A stretch of DNA of 64,000 nucleotides from the NCBI RefSeq assembly GCF_021261325.1, contig NZ_JAJSBI010000010.1:186001-250000 (forward strand), written 5' to 3'. Each line of letters starts with the position of its first letter. Within the stretch, counting starts at the first letter, position 1. The notes under the pieces are model-generated. The model was not told the origin of the DNA, searched no databases, and saw only the letters and a program-made list of their open reading frames with translations. A program made the position numbers and the translations under genes. This stretch comes from Streptomyces guryensis. GTDB lineage: Bacteria > Actinomycetota > Actinomycetes > Streptomycetales > Streptomycetaceae. This document shows, piece after piece, positions 1 to 7,494 of the stretch.

Positions 1-560
1 TCGGCATCTCGACCATGACCCCGACCGGCGTGAACGGCGCCCTGTTCGCGAACATCGCCCACGGCCTCATCACCGGCCTTCTCTTCTTCCTGGTCGGCGC
101 GCTGAAGGACCGCACGGGCACGACCGACCTCGACACCCTGGCCGAGGAAACCGGTGCCGCGCTCTACGGCAAGGCCCCCCGCCTCGGCGGACTGCTCGCC
201 TTCGGCGCGGTCGCCTCGCTCGGTCTGCCGGGTCTGGCCGGTTTCTGGGGCGAGATGCTGGCTCTGTTCGGCGCGTTCAAGCCCGCCGGCGACCTCAGCC
301 GCCCCGCCTACCTCACCTTCATGGCGATCGCGGCGTTCGGCACCCTCCTCACGGCCGCGTACATGCTGGTCGTGGTGCGCCGCGTCTGCATGGGCGCCGT
401 ACCGCAGGAAGCGCCGCACCTCGCCGACGTGCACACGTACGAGTTCGCAGCCTGGACCCCGCTCGTCGTCCTCACCGTCGCCGCCGGCCTGTGGCCCAAG
501 GCCCTCCTCGGCCTGACCGACCCGGCCGTGCAGCAGCTCCTCTCAGGAGGCACCCGATGA
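1..560 (+). CDS. nuoM: NADH-quinone oxidoreductase subunit M, C-terminal part
   Basis: The gene enters from the left edge, so only about the last 185 codons are present (frame read from base 3). NuoM is an antiporter-like, proton-pumping membrane subunit of respiratory complex I. The fragment shows several hydrophobic helices and the GLPGLAGFWGE motif shared by the antiporter-like subunits. Its TGA stop overlaps the nuoN ATG (ATGA at 557-560), so the two are translationally coupled. The gene directly downstream, nuoN, confirms that this is the distal end of a nuo operon. The 5' truncation is a window effect, not a mutation. Confidence 0.93.
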   Translation, partial: GISTMTPTGVNGALFANIAHGLITGLLFFLVGALKDRTGTTDLDTLAEETGAALYGKAPRLGGLLAFGAVASLGLPGLAGFWGEMLALFGAFKPAGDLSRPAYLTFMAIAAFGTLLTAAYMLVVVRRVCMGAVPQEAPHLADVHTYEFAAWTPLVVLTVAAGLWPKALLGLTDPAVQQLLSGGTR

Positions 561-2077
561 GCTCCCTGGCCCAGCCGCTGGCCGCGAGTGTGATCCAGTC
601 CGTCGACTGGCTCGCCATCGCACCGCCCACCCTCACGGCGGTCGTCGCACTCGCAGTCCTCGTCGCCGACCTTTTCGTCGCCGACGCCAAGAAGTCACTC
701 CTCGGCTGGGTCTCGGTCGCGGGCCTCGCCGCTTCCGCGCTCCTGTTGCTGCCCCTCCTGGACGACGACCGCAGCACCTTCTGCGTGAACGGCACACACG
801 CGTGCAGCTACACCGCGGACCGCTTCACGCTCGTCATCCAGCTCCTGGTCCTCGGCGGCGCCCTCCTCGCCGCACTCCTGTCGGTGACAGCGCTGAAGGA
901 CGCCGGCAAACAACTCCCGGAAGGGGAGTACTGGTTCCTGCTGCTCTCCTCCGCGGCAGGCGCCGCTCTCCTGCCGGCCTCCCGCGACCTCGCGACCCTG
1001 ATCGTCGCCCTGGAGGTCGCCTCCCTGCCCGCCTTCGCCCTCGTCGGCATCCGGCACGGCGACAAGAAGTCCTCCGAAGCGGCCCTGAAGTTCTTCCTGT
1101 CGTCGGTCACCGCGACCGCGGTCAGCCTCATGGGCATCAGCTTCGTGTACGCCTCCACCAGCACCCTCTACCTCACCCAGGTGGCCGACCGGATCCAGCA
1201 CGTCGACGGACAGCTCCACACGCTCGCCCAGACCGGTGTCGTTCTCACCCTCGTCGGGTTCGCCTTCAAGACGGCCGCCGTGCCCTTCCACTTCTGGGTC
1301 CCGGACACCTACGTGGGAGCGCCCCTGCCCATCGCCGCCTACCTGTCGGTCGTCGGGAAGGCGGTCGGCTTCTCCGGCCTGATCCTCGTCACGGTCGTCG
1401 CCTTCCCGTCGTACGCCGACGTCTGGGGTCCCGCGCTCGCGGCCCTGGCCGCGCTCACCATGACCGTCGGCAACGTCGGCGCACTGCGCCAGCAAGCCAC
1501 GCGCGCGTACAGCGCGGTACGACTCCTAGCCTGGTCGTCGGTGGGCCAGGCCGGCTACCTCCTCGTACCGATCGCCGCAGCCGCCTACTCCGACGACGCC
1601 GAGCACTCCATCGGCTCCACCGTCGCCTACGCCCTCATGTACGCGGCCGTGAACCTCGGAGCCTTCGCGGTGGCCGCTGTGGTGGGCCGTACCAGGTCCG
1701 CGAACCGCATCACGGACTACCGCGGCCTCTACGCGAGGAACCCGCTCGCCGCCCTTCTGCTGGCCTTCTTCCTGCTCTGCCTGGCCGGACTGCCCCCAGG
1801 CATCATCGGCCTGTTCGCCAAGGTCACCGTGTTCTCGGCAGTTGTCGGCGCGGGACTCGGCTGGCTGGCCGTGGTCATGGCCGTCAACGTCGTCATCGCC
1901 CTGTTCTACTACCTCCAATGGACGGCACTGCTGTTCCGCGCGCCCGAGGGAGAGCCTGTCAAGCACCGTTTCCCGGCGCCCCTCACCGCCGCGATCAGCC
2001 TCACCGGTGTCCTCGGCATCGCCCTCTCCGGAGCACCCCAGCTGGTCCTGCGCTTCGCCGGCACAGCCCTTTTCTGA
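557..2077 (+). CDS. nuoN: NADH-quinone oxidoreductase subunit N
   Basis: This 506-residue polytopic membrane protein is the NuoN antiporter-like subunit of complex I, which couples NADH:quinone electron transfer to proton translocation. The sequence is hydrophobic throughout. It has the typical block FAFKTAAVPFHFWVPDTY near residues 235-255, with the conserved Lys and His, and GLPPGIIGLFAKVTVF near residue 415. The ATG at 557 is chosen because it overlaps the nuoM stop and follows AGGAGG at 546-551. It is the last gene of the nuo operon: about 190 bases without a gene follow. Confidence 0.95.
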   Translation: MSSLAQPLAASVIQSVDWLAIAPPTLTAVVALAVLVADLFVADAKKSLLGWVSVAGLAASALLLLPLLDDDRSTFCVNGTHACSYTADRFTLVIQLLVLGGALLAALLSVTALKDAGKQLPEGEYWFLLLSSAAGAALLPASRDLATLIVALEVASLPAFALVGIRHGDKKSSEAALKFFLSSVTATAVSLMGISFVYASTSTLYLTQVADRIQHVDGQLHTLAQTGVVLTLVGFAFKTAAVPFHFWVPDTYVGAPLPIAAYLSVVGKAVGFSGLILVTVVAFPSYADVWGPALAALAALTMTVGNVGALRQQATRAYSAVRLLAWSSVGQAGYLLVPIAAAAYSDDAEHSIGSTVAYALMYAAVNLGAFAVAAVVGRTRSANRITDYRGLYARNPLAALLLAFFLLCLAGLPPGIIGLFAKVTVFSAVVGAGLGWLAVVMAVNVVIALFYYLQWTALLFRAPEGEPVKHRFPAPLTAAISLTGVLGIALSGAPQLVLRFAGTALF

Positions 2078-2270
2078 GCCGATGTCGGCCGTCCAGGGCC
2101 GCCATCACCCGGACGGCCCACGAACGCCGCCGTACGCACAAGGGAACTAGTGGTCCTCGCCTGGCGTTGACCAGTACGGGAGGGTCCACTGGACGTGACA
2201 CCACGGCACCAGTGGCACCGGAGATCAGCAAGCAAAGGGTTCCCCTGCTGCACGACTTGGAGGGCGTACC

Positions 2271-3134
2271 GTGCACCGCCGGCACAACGGGCTAAGGACC
2301 GCAGTTCTCCTCGGAGGTCTGTCCGCCCTCATCATCGTCATCGGCAGTTTCTTCGGCCGCATGGGGCTCGTCGTCGCGGTTCTGATCGCACTGGGCACGA
2401 ACGCGTACGCGTACTGGAACAGCGACAAGCTGGCGCTACGCGCGATGCGCGCGCGCCCCGTCAGCGAGTTCGAGGCGCCCGCCCTCTACCGCATGGTCCG
2501 CGACCTCTCCACCCAGGCCCGCCAGCCCATGCCACGCCTGTACATCTCCCCGACGGAGGCTCCGAACGCCTTCGCGACGGGCCGCAACCCGCGCAACGCC
2601 GCCGTGTGCTGCACGGAAGGCATCCTGCGCATCCTGGACGAGCGTGAACTGCGCGGCGTCATCGGCCACGAGCTCAGTCACGTCTACAACCGTGACATTC
2701 TCATCTCGTCGGTCGCCGGCGCCCTGGCCTCCGTGATCATGTTCCTGGTCAACTTCGCCTGGCTGATCCCGGTCGGACGCTCCAACGACGACGACGGCCC
2801 GGGCCTCCTCGGCATGCTGATGATCATGATCCTGGGCCCGCTCGCGGCCACCCTCATCCAACTGGCCATCAGCCGCTCCAGAGAATACGAAGCCGACGCT
2901 TCCGGCGCCCAGCTGACCGGCGACCCCCTCGCCCTCGCCAGTGCGTTGCGCAAGCTCGAAGCGGGCACCAAGCAGCTGCCGTTGCCACCCGAGCCGCGGA
3001 TCGAGACCGCGAGCCATATGATGATCGCGAACCCCTTCCGCCCGGGCCAGGGACTCTCCAAGACGTTTTCGACCCACCCGCCGATGACGGAGCGCATCGC
3101 TCGGCTCGAGAAGATGGCAGGTCGCCCCCAGTGA
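2271..3134 (+). CDS. htpX: HtpX-like M48 family membrane zinc metalloprotease
   Basis: This 287-residue protein resembles HtpX, a membrane zinc protease that degrades damaged membrane proteins. Two hydrophobic segments lie near residues 10-45. The zinc motif HELSH is at residues 133-137 and the downstream ligand region SREYEADASG is near residue 200. Two further hydrophobic segments lie between them. The start is GTG at 2271. Its stop overlaps the next gene (GTGA), implying co-expression with the YccF-like membrane protein. All catalytic residues look intact. The 193 bases before it hold no gene and no clear promoter that I can name. Confidence 0.92.
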   Translation: MHRRHNGLRTAVLLGGLSALIIVIGSFFGRMGLVVAVLIALGTNAYAYWNSDKLALRAMRARPVSEFEAPALYRMVRDLSTQARQPMPRLYISPTEAPNAFATGRNPRNAAVCCTEGILRILDERELRGVIGHELSHVYNRDILISSVAGALASVIMFLVNFAWLIPVGRSNDDDGPGLLGMLMIMILGPLAATLIQLAISRSREYEADASGAQLTGDPLALASALRKLEAGTKQLPLPPEPRIETASHMMIANPFRPGQGLSKTFSTHPPMTERIARLEKMAGRPQ

Positions 3135-3523
3135 AAACCATCCTGAACGTCATCTGGCTCGTCCTGAGCGGCTTCTGGCTGTTCCTCGGCTACCTGGCCG
3201 CGGGCCTTCTGCTCTGCATCACGATCATCGGCATCCCGTTCGGCATCGCGGCGTTCCGAATCGGGGTCTACGCCCTGTGGCCCTTCGGATACACGACGGT
3301 CGAGCGCCGCGACGCCGGTGCGCCCTCCTGCGTCGGCAACGTGCTGTGGCTGGTCCTCGCGGGCTGGTGGCTCGCGCTCACGCACATCGTCACCGGCATC
3401 GCCCTGTGCATCACGATCATCGGCATCCCGTTCGGCATCGCCAACTTCAAGCTGATCCCGGTCTCGCTGCTGCCGCTCGGCCGTGAAATCGTGCCGACGG
3501 ACCAGCCGTTCGCAAATCGCTGA
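3131..3523 (+). CDS. YccF-domain inner membrane protein
   Basis: This is a 130-residue membrane protein made of two repeats of a hydrophobic unit. Each repeat contains CITIIGIPFGIA, once near residue 29 and once near residue 93, as in the YccF family. The family's function is unknown. The GTG start overlaps the htpX stop by four bases, so the pair is probably translationally coupled. The two halves share a 35-base perfect DNA repeat (3215-3249 and 3407-3441), which exceeds what amino-acid conservation requires. A minus-strand reading of this interval exists but looks like a GC-rich shadow. Confidence 0.85.
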   Translation: MKTILNVIWLVLSGFWLFLGYLAAGLLLCITIIGIPFGIAAFRIGVYALWPFGYTTVERRDAGAPSCVGNVLWLVLAGWWLALTHIVTGIALCITIIGIPFGIANFKLIPVSLLPLGREIVPTDQPFANR

Positions 3524-3575
3524 CCGAGGGGGACGAGGGCGGGGCAACCTGCCCGACCCCATCCGAGTGACCGGG

Positions 3576-3602
3576 TTTTCCACAGCCCGTCGGTGGTCCA
3601 CA
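3576..3602. promoter_or_regulatory. Pair of DnaA-box-like sites
   Basis: TTTTCCACA (3576-3584) and TGGTCCACA (3594-3602) each match the Streptomyces DnaA box TTGTCCACA at 8 of 9 positions and lie 18 bases apart, just upstream of the SMI1-like gene. A TTGTCAGTGGC stretch follows at about 3615. Two sites are too few for an origin. If real, they would be regulatory or titration sites. Confidence 0.3.
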
Positions 3603-3642
3603 GGCCGGCCCGATTGTCAGTGGCGCCTTGCATCATGAACCC

Positions 3643-4209
3643 ATGACCGAGAACGAGCAGTTGCTGGCACGGGTGTCCGTCAAGGCGCACAACACCCGCC
3701 CATGGGGCTGGCCTTCACTTCCGGAGCCCGCCGACGCGTCCACGCTGGCCCGCGCCGAGACCAGCCTGGGCTTCCCTCTGCCTTCTCTGCTCGCCGACCT
3801 CTACCTGCGCATAGGAGACGGCGGGTTCGGTCCGGAGTACGGCCTGTTGCCCCTCCTCGACAGCCCGCCCGCCGGCGAGCCCGCCGCCGTCGTGCAGTAC
3901 CTCGCCAACCGTGACAGCGGCCGCAAGGACCCCGACTGGCCCTGGCCCGAAGGGGTCCTGCCGATATCCCACTGGGGCTGCGCGATGTACGCATGCGTGG
4001 ACTGCCGCAGCCCGCAGGCCCCCGTTCTCCTCTTCGAGCCGAATGCGGACAACGCCGACCACGCCTGGTACATCGACGCCCCCAGCCTCATGGCCTGGCT
4101 GAGATCCTGGGTGGACGGCACGGGCTGGTACGAGGAGACGAACGAGGAACCGGAGATGGCCCCTTGGACCGACTTCCGTATACGCACCACGGCGGCGCGA
4201 GCGTTCTAG
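3643..4209 (+). CDS. SMI1/KNR4 family protein
   Basis: This is a roughly 188-residue soluble protein. Its N-terminal half matches the SMI1/KNR4 (SUKH) fold: an initial helix, then LGFPLPSLLADLYLRIGDGGFGPEYGLLPL, in which the family's G-D-G-G-F and following strand are recognisable. SUKH proteins include immunity proteins of toxin systems, but no toxin gene is adjacent and this one may be an orphan. The ATG at 3643 is preferred. A TTG five codons upstream (3628) is in frame but has no better ribosome binding site. A strong hairpin at 4252-4284 separates it from the convergent permease gene. Confidence 0.72.
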   Translation: MTENEQLLARVSVKAHNTRPWGWPSLPEPADASTLARAETSLGFPLPSLLADLYLRIGDGGFGPEYGLLPLLDSPPAGEPAAVVQYLANRDSGRKDPDWPWPEGVLPISHWGCAMYACVDCRSPQAPVLLFEPNADNADHAWYIDAPSLMAWLRSWVDGTGWYEETNEEPEMAPWTDFRIRTTAARAF

Positions 4210-4251
4210 CAGCCGCGACACCATGCGTACGACATCGCAGCGCACCCCCTG

Positions 4252-4284
4252 GTTGGCGCCTGCGGAGATCCCGCAGGCGCCAAC
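4252..4284. terminator. Bidirectional hairpin between convergent genes
   Basis: A perfect 14-base-pair stem (4252-4265 with 4271-4284) and a 5-base loop lie between the SMI1-like gene and the APC permease, which converge here. It has no T-tract, as is common for Streptomyces terminators. Confidence 0.7.
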
Positions 4285-4399
4285 AGCGGGAAGAACGTGC
4301 CCTGCCCCGCCCTGACTGCCGGTCCGCTATGCGCACCGTCTCCGGAAGCCTTGACCGGGCGCCCCTCGCCCCGACCGCAGTTCGGCCCGGCCCGCCCCG

Positions 4400-5650
4400 C
4401 TACCGCGCAGCCACCCGTCGCCGTACGCCATACGCGCCCAAGCCCACCGCCAGCACTCCCGCGCCCGCGACCACCGAAACCACCGGCAGCGAGAACGCCA
4501 GCACCACGCACCCGAGAAGACCCACCGCGGGCAGCGCCCGAGCCGTCGGAGCCGGACTCAGCGTCCAGGCGGAGGCGTTGGCCACGGCGTAGTAGGCCAG
4601 TACACCGAAGGAGGAGAAACCGATCGCACCCCGTACGTTCACCGTGGCGGCCAGGGCGGCGACTACGACACCCACGGCCAGTTCGGCCCGGTGCGGTACC
4701 TGGAAGCGCGGATGCACTGCCGAGAGCGCGCCGGGAAGGTACCGGTCGCGGGCCATGGCCAGCGTCGTCCGCGAGACGCCCAGGATCAGGGCGAGCAGCG
4801 AACCCAGCGCGGCCACGGCGGCACCCACCCGAACCACCGGAACCAGCCCCGGCACCCCGGCCGCCCGCACCGCGTCGGCCAGCGGAGCGCCCGCCTGCCC
4901 GAGACCGCCGGCCCCGAGCACGGAAAGGACAGCCACGGCCACACACACGTAAACCGCCAGCGCGATGCCCAGAGCCAAGGGGATCGCGCGCGGGATGGTG
5001 CGCGCCGGATCCCGTACCTCCTCGCCGAGGGTCGCGATGCGCGCGTACCCGGCAAACGCGAAGAACAGCAGCCCGGCGGCCTGCAGCACCCCGCCCACGC
5101 CCCCCGAGATACCGACACTGAGACGCCCGGCGTCGGACGCCCCGGACCTCAGGCACACGAGCACGACGGAAGCGAGGACAGCCAGCACCACCGCCACGAT
5201 CACCCGGGTCACCCAGGCCGACTTCTGGACACCGCCGTAGTTCACCGCCGTGAGCGCCACCACGGCCGCGACCGCCACCGCGTGCGCCTGTCCCGGCCAG
5301 ACGTACGCCCCCACGGTGAGCGCCATCGCCGCGCAGGAGGCGGTCTTCCCGACCATGAACGCCCAGCCCGCGAGATAGCCCCAGAACGGGCCAAGTCGCT
5401 CGCGCCCGTACACATACGTGCCGCCCGAGGCCGGATACATGGCGGCCAGCCGCGCCGACGCCATGGCGTTGCAATAGGCGACGACGGCAGCGACGGCGAG
5501 ACCGAGCAGCAGCCCGGACCCGGACGCGCGCGCCGCGGGTCCCAGGGCGGCGAAGATCCCGGCCCCCACCATCGAGCCGAGCCCGATGACGACGGCGTCG
5601 CCGACGCCCAGCGTGCGTCGCAACTCGGAGGCAGAACGGGCCGATGCCAT
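4400..5650 (-). CDS. APC family amino acid permease
   Basis: This 416-residue polytopic protein has the amino acid-polyamine-organocation (APC) signature in its first helix (GLGSMVGAGIFAALGPAA, about residues 23-40) and roughly 11-12 hydrophobic helices. A conserved cytoplasmic GEEVRDPARTIPRAIPLAL segment lies in the middle. It probably imports or exchanges an amino acid, but the substrate cannot be told from sequence. The ATG at 5650 is chosen over an upstream in-frame ATG at 5746. The extra 32 residues are not APC-like, and the protein from 5650 begins with the usual charged N-terminus. It stands alone on the minus strand. Confidence 0.85.
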   Translation of the reverse strand: MASARSASELRRTLGVGDAVVIGLGSMVGAGIFAALGPAARASGSGLLLGLAVAAVVAYCNAMASARLAAMYPASGGTYVYGRERLGPFWGYLAGWAFMVGKTASCAAMALTVGAYVWPGQAHAVAVAAVVALTAVNYGGVQKSAWVTRVIVAVVLAVLASVVLVCLRSGASDAGRLSVGISGGVGGVLQAAGLLFFAFAGYARIATLGEEVRDPARTIPRAIPLALGIALAVYVCVAVAVLSVLGAGGLGQAGAPLADAVRAAGVPGLVPVVRVGAAVAALGSLLALILGVSRTTLAMARDRYLPGALSAVHPRFQVPHRAELAVGVVVAALAATVNVRGAIGFSSFGVLAYYAVANASAWTLSPAPTARALPAVGLLGCVVLAFSLPVVSVVAGAGVLAVGLGAYGVRRRVAAR

Positions 5651-5821
5651 GTCATGCACCCTACTGATCACTGCAACCGGCGAGTGCCACCACGGCGTCC
5701 TGTTCGTCAACAGAGCGGGAACAAGCAATAGCAGCAACAAGCACATGGCGCACTGCGGATCTTGACCGAAATCTCACTGTCCGGAAAGTGCATCCATAGT
5801 GCGGAAGGGCAGGTTCACGGC

Positions 5822-6088
5822 ATGACCATCATCAGCTGGATCATCCTGGGGCTGTTGGCCGGAGCCATCGCCAAGTTCTTGCTGCCGGGCCGCGACCCGG
5901 GCGGCTTCATCGGCACGACTCTCATCGGCATCGCGGGCGCGTTCATCGGCGGCTGGATCTCGGCCCGCTGGCTGGACCACCCGATCACCAAGCACTTCTA
6001 CGACGGCGCGACATGGGCCGCGGCCATAGGTGGCTCGCTCGTCCTCCTGATCGCCTATCGCATCCTCTTCGGCAACTCGCGCAACTGA
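5822..6088 (+). CDS. GlsB/YeaQ/YmgE family stress-response membrane protein
   Basis: This is an 88-residue glycine-rich membrane protein with about three transmembrane segments. It has the family pattern IISWIILGLLAGAIAKFLLPG near the start and GGFIGTTLIGIAGAFIGGW in the middle (transglycosylase-associated family). Members are small integral membrane proteins linked to general stress. No enzyme activity is established. The ATG at 5822 follows a GGAAGGGCAGG-rich stretch. It is monocistronic, ending at the 13-base-pair hairpin at 6130-6160. Confidence 0.85.
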   Translation: MTIISWIILGLLAGAIAKFLLPGRDPGGFIGTTLIGIAGAFIGGWISARWLDHPITKHFYDGATWAAAIGGSLVLLIAYRILFGNSRN

Positions 6089-6129
6089 GTACGACCGAGC
6101 ACGCCCTCGGACTGCAGCCAGCAGGCGAG

Positions 6130-6160
6130 AAGGGTGGGCACCCGCCAGGTGCCCACCCTT
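6130..6160. terminator. Terminator hairpin downstream of the GlsB-like gene
   Basis: A perfect 13-base-pair stem (6130-6142 with 6148-6160) and a 5-base loop are followed by CCTCGTG. It sits between convergent genes, so it may serve both strands. Confidence 0.75.
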
Positions 6161-6212
6161 CCTCGTGGGCCGGCGGTGGGTGATGGCCGGCCAGTGACCG
6201 TCAATCGGCGCT

Positions 6213-6231
6213 GGTAAGCCAGTGGCTTACC
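6213..6231 (-). terminator. Small hairpin overlapping the yajQ stop codon
   Basis: GGTAAGCC-AGT-GGCTTACC is a perfect 8-base-pair stem with a 3-base loop. The yajQ stop codon (6227-6229, minus strand) lies inside one arm, so a terminating ribosome would mask the hairpin. Confidence 0.45.
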
Positions 6232-6715
6232 GGTAGTTCACGAACTGCAGGGCGAAGTCGAAGTCCTTGCCCTTCAGGAGCGCGATCACGGCCTGCAGAT
6301 CGTCACGGCTCTTCGAGGTGACGCGCAGCTCGTCGCCCTGCACCTGCGCCTTGATGCCCTTCGGGCCCTCGTCGCGGATGATCTTCGCCACCTTCTTCGC
6401 GTTCTCCTGGGAGATGCCCTCCTCGATCGACGCGAAGATCTTGTATTCCTTGCCCGAGAGCTGGGGCTCGCCCGCGTCCAGCGCCTTCAGTGAGATCCCG
6501 CGCTTGATCAGCTTGGACTGGAAGACGTCGAGGACGGCCTTGACTCGGTCCTCGGAGTTCGCCTCCATAAGGACCTTGTCACCGGACCACGAGATCGAGG
6601 CACCCACGCCCTTGAAGTCGTAGCGCTGCGAGATCTCCTTGGCGGCCTGGTTGAGGGCGTTGTCGACCTCCTGCCGCTCGACCTTCGAGACGATGTCGAA
6701 ACTGGAGTCGGCCAT
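6227..6715 (-). CDS. yajQ: YajQ family nucleotide/cyclic di-GMP-binding protein
   Basis: This 162-residue protein matches the YajQ family (MADSSFDIVSKVERQEVDNA at the start, SQRYDFKG near residue 30, and a C-terminal FALQFVNYR). YajQ proteins have two RNA-recognition-like folds. In Xanthomonas and Pseudomonas, members bind cyclic di-GMP and act with a LysR-type regulator. A role in this organism is inference only. The ATG at 6715 is the conserved family start and follows GGAGC. The gene is single, with its promoter in the space before tRNA-Tyr on the opposite strand. Confidence 0.9.
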   Translation of the reverse strand: MADSSFDIVSKVERQEVDNALNQAAKEISQRYDFKGVGASISWSGDKVLMEANSEDRVKAVLDVFQSKLIKRGISLKALDAGEPQLSGKEYKIFASIEEGISQENAKKVAKIIRDEGPKGIKAQVQGDELRVTSKSRDDLQAVIALLKGKDFDFALQFVNYR

Positions 6716-6948
6716 GTCCTGTGGCTCCTTGTATCGGTGCATGATGGGGGTGCGTACGGGGGTGTATCGGCGTACGTGGGGGCGGCGCCGAGCCCGGCGT
6801 GGTCCCGGGCCGCATCCGGACAAGCCTAGCCACCCGTCGTCCTCCGGGCGCAGATCAATCGGGTGGCGAAGCACCCCTCGGCATCGGGTATTGTTTACGT
6901 CGTTGCCAGGGAGCACCGCCGAAAAGCGGTTCGAACGGCAGCAAACCC

Positions 6949-7030
6949 GGCGGTGTGCCCGAGCGGCCAAAGGGAGCAGACTGTAAATCTGCCGGCTCAG
7001 CCTTCCCAGGTTCGAATCCTGGCGCCGCCA
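6949..7030 (+). tRNA. tRNA-Tyr (GTA)
   Basis: This 82-base tRNA has an acceptor stem GGCGGTG/CGCCGCC, anticodon loop CTGTAAA (anticodon GTA), a long variable arm as expected for tRNA-Tyr, T-loop TTCGAAT and discriminator A. CCA is not encoded. A possible -10 element TATTGT lies at 6889-6894. In S. coelicolor and S. lividans a tRNA-Tyr gene is the integration site of the SLP1 element. No integrase is seen here. Confidence 0.96.
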
Positions 7031-7039
7031 CGCTGAGAG

Positions 7040-7081
7040 AGACCCCCTCCGAACTGCGGAAACGTAGAGCGGAGGGGGTCT
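7040..7081 (+). terminator. Terminator of tRNA-Tyr
   Basis: A perfect 12-base-pair stem (7040-7051 with 7070-7081) has an 18-base loop, and its right arm ends in TCT followed by TTG. It lies 10 bases after the tRNA. Confidence 0.8.
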
Positions 7082-7494
7082 TTGCGTGCCTCGGGGTGAC
7101 CTCTCGAGTGGAATCGAAATTAGGCGGCTTGTCTCATTCCCGGCGCGTGGGTCCCGGGGCTGATCAGGGTGAGCGCTTTGGGGCCGATAGAGGCTCCTGC
7201 GTGTCCCGAGTTGCGCAACAGCCCCAGAGTGGCTCACGCCTACTTGGACGGGGCGTCGATGAAACGTCTGAATGTCGCTCCCAGGGTCGGTCGGGATGGG
7301 AGAAGCAACTGTCTTCGGCCACCGGCTGGCGCGGCAGGCACGGACGACGCCATCCAACGCCCGGGCCGACCGCCTTGCTGGTGTTCGACGGACCGGTCCC
7401 GGATGGAGTTTTCCATCTGTGAGGTGAGCAAGAGACGGGCCAACTCGTCTGGTGCATCGAATCCGGGTCGGCCCGTAGGAGGAACCAGGCGGAA
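7082..7494. other. 413-base stretch with no recognisable gene
   Basis: It lies between the tRNA-Tyr terminator and the end of the MFS gene. Short open frames occur on both strands, but none shows a family motif, credible ribosome binding site or clean Streptomyces codon bias. Because it abuts a tRNA-Tyr 3' end it could be a scar of an excised element, but I cannot identify any mobile-element remnant. Confidence 0.4.

Noticed and set aside
7082..7494. Integrase or other mobile gene next to tRNA-Tyr
   Set aside because: No tyrosine-recombinase or excisionase motif and no repeat of the tRNA 3' end that I could see.
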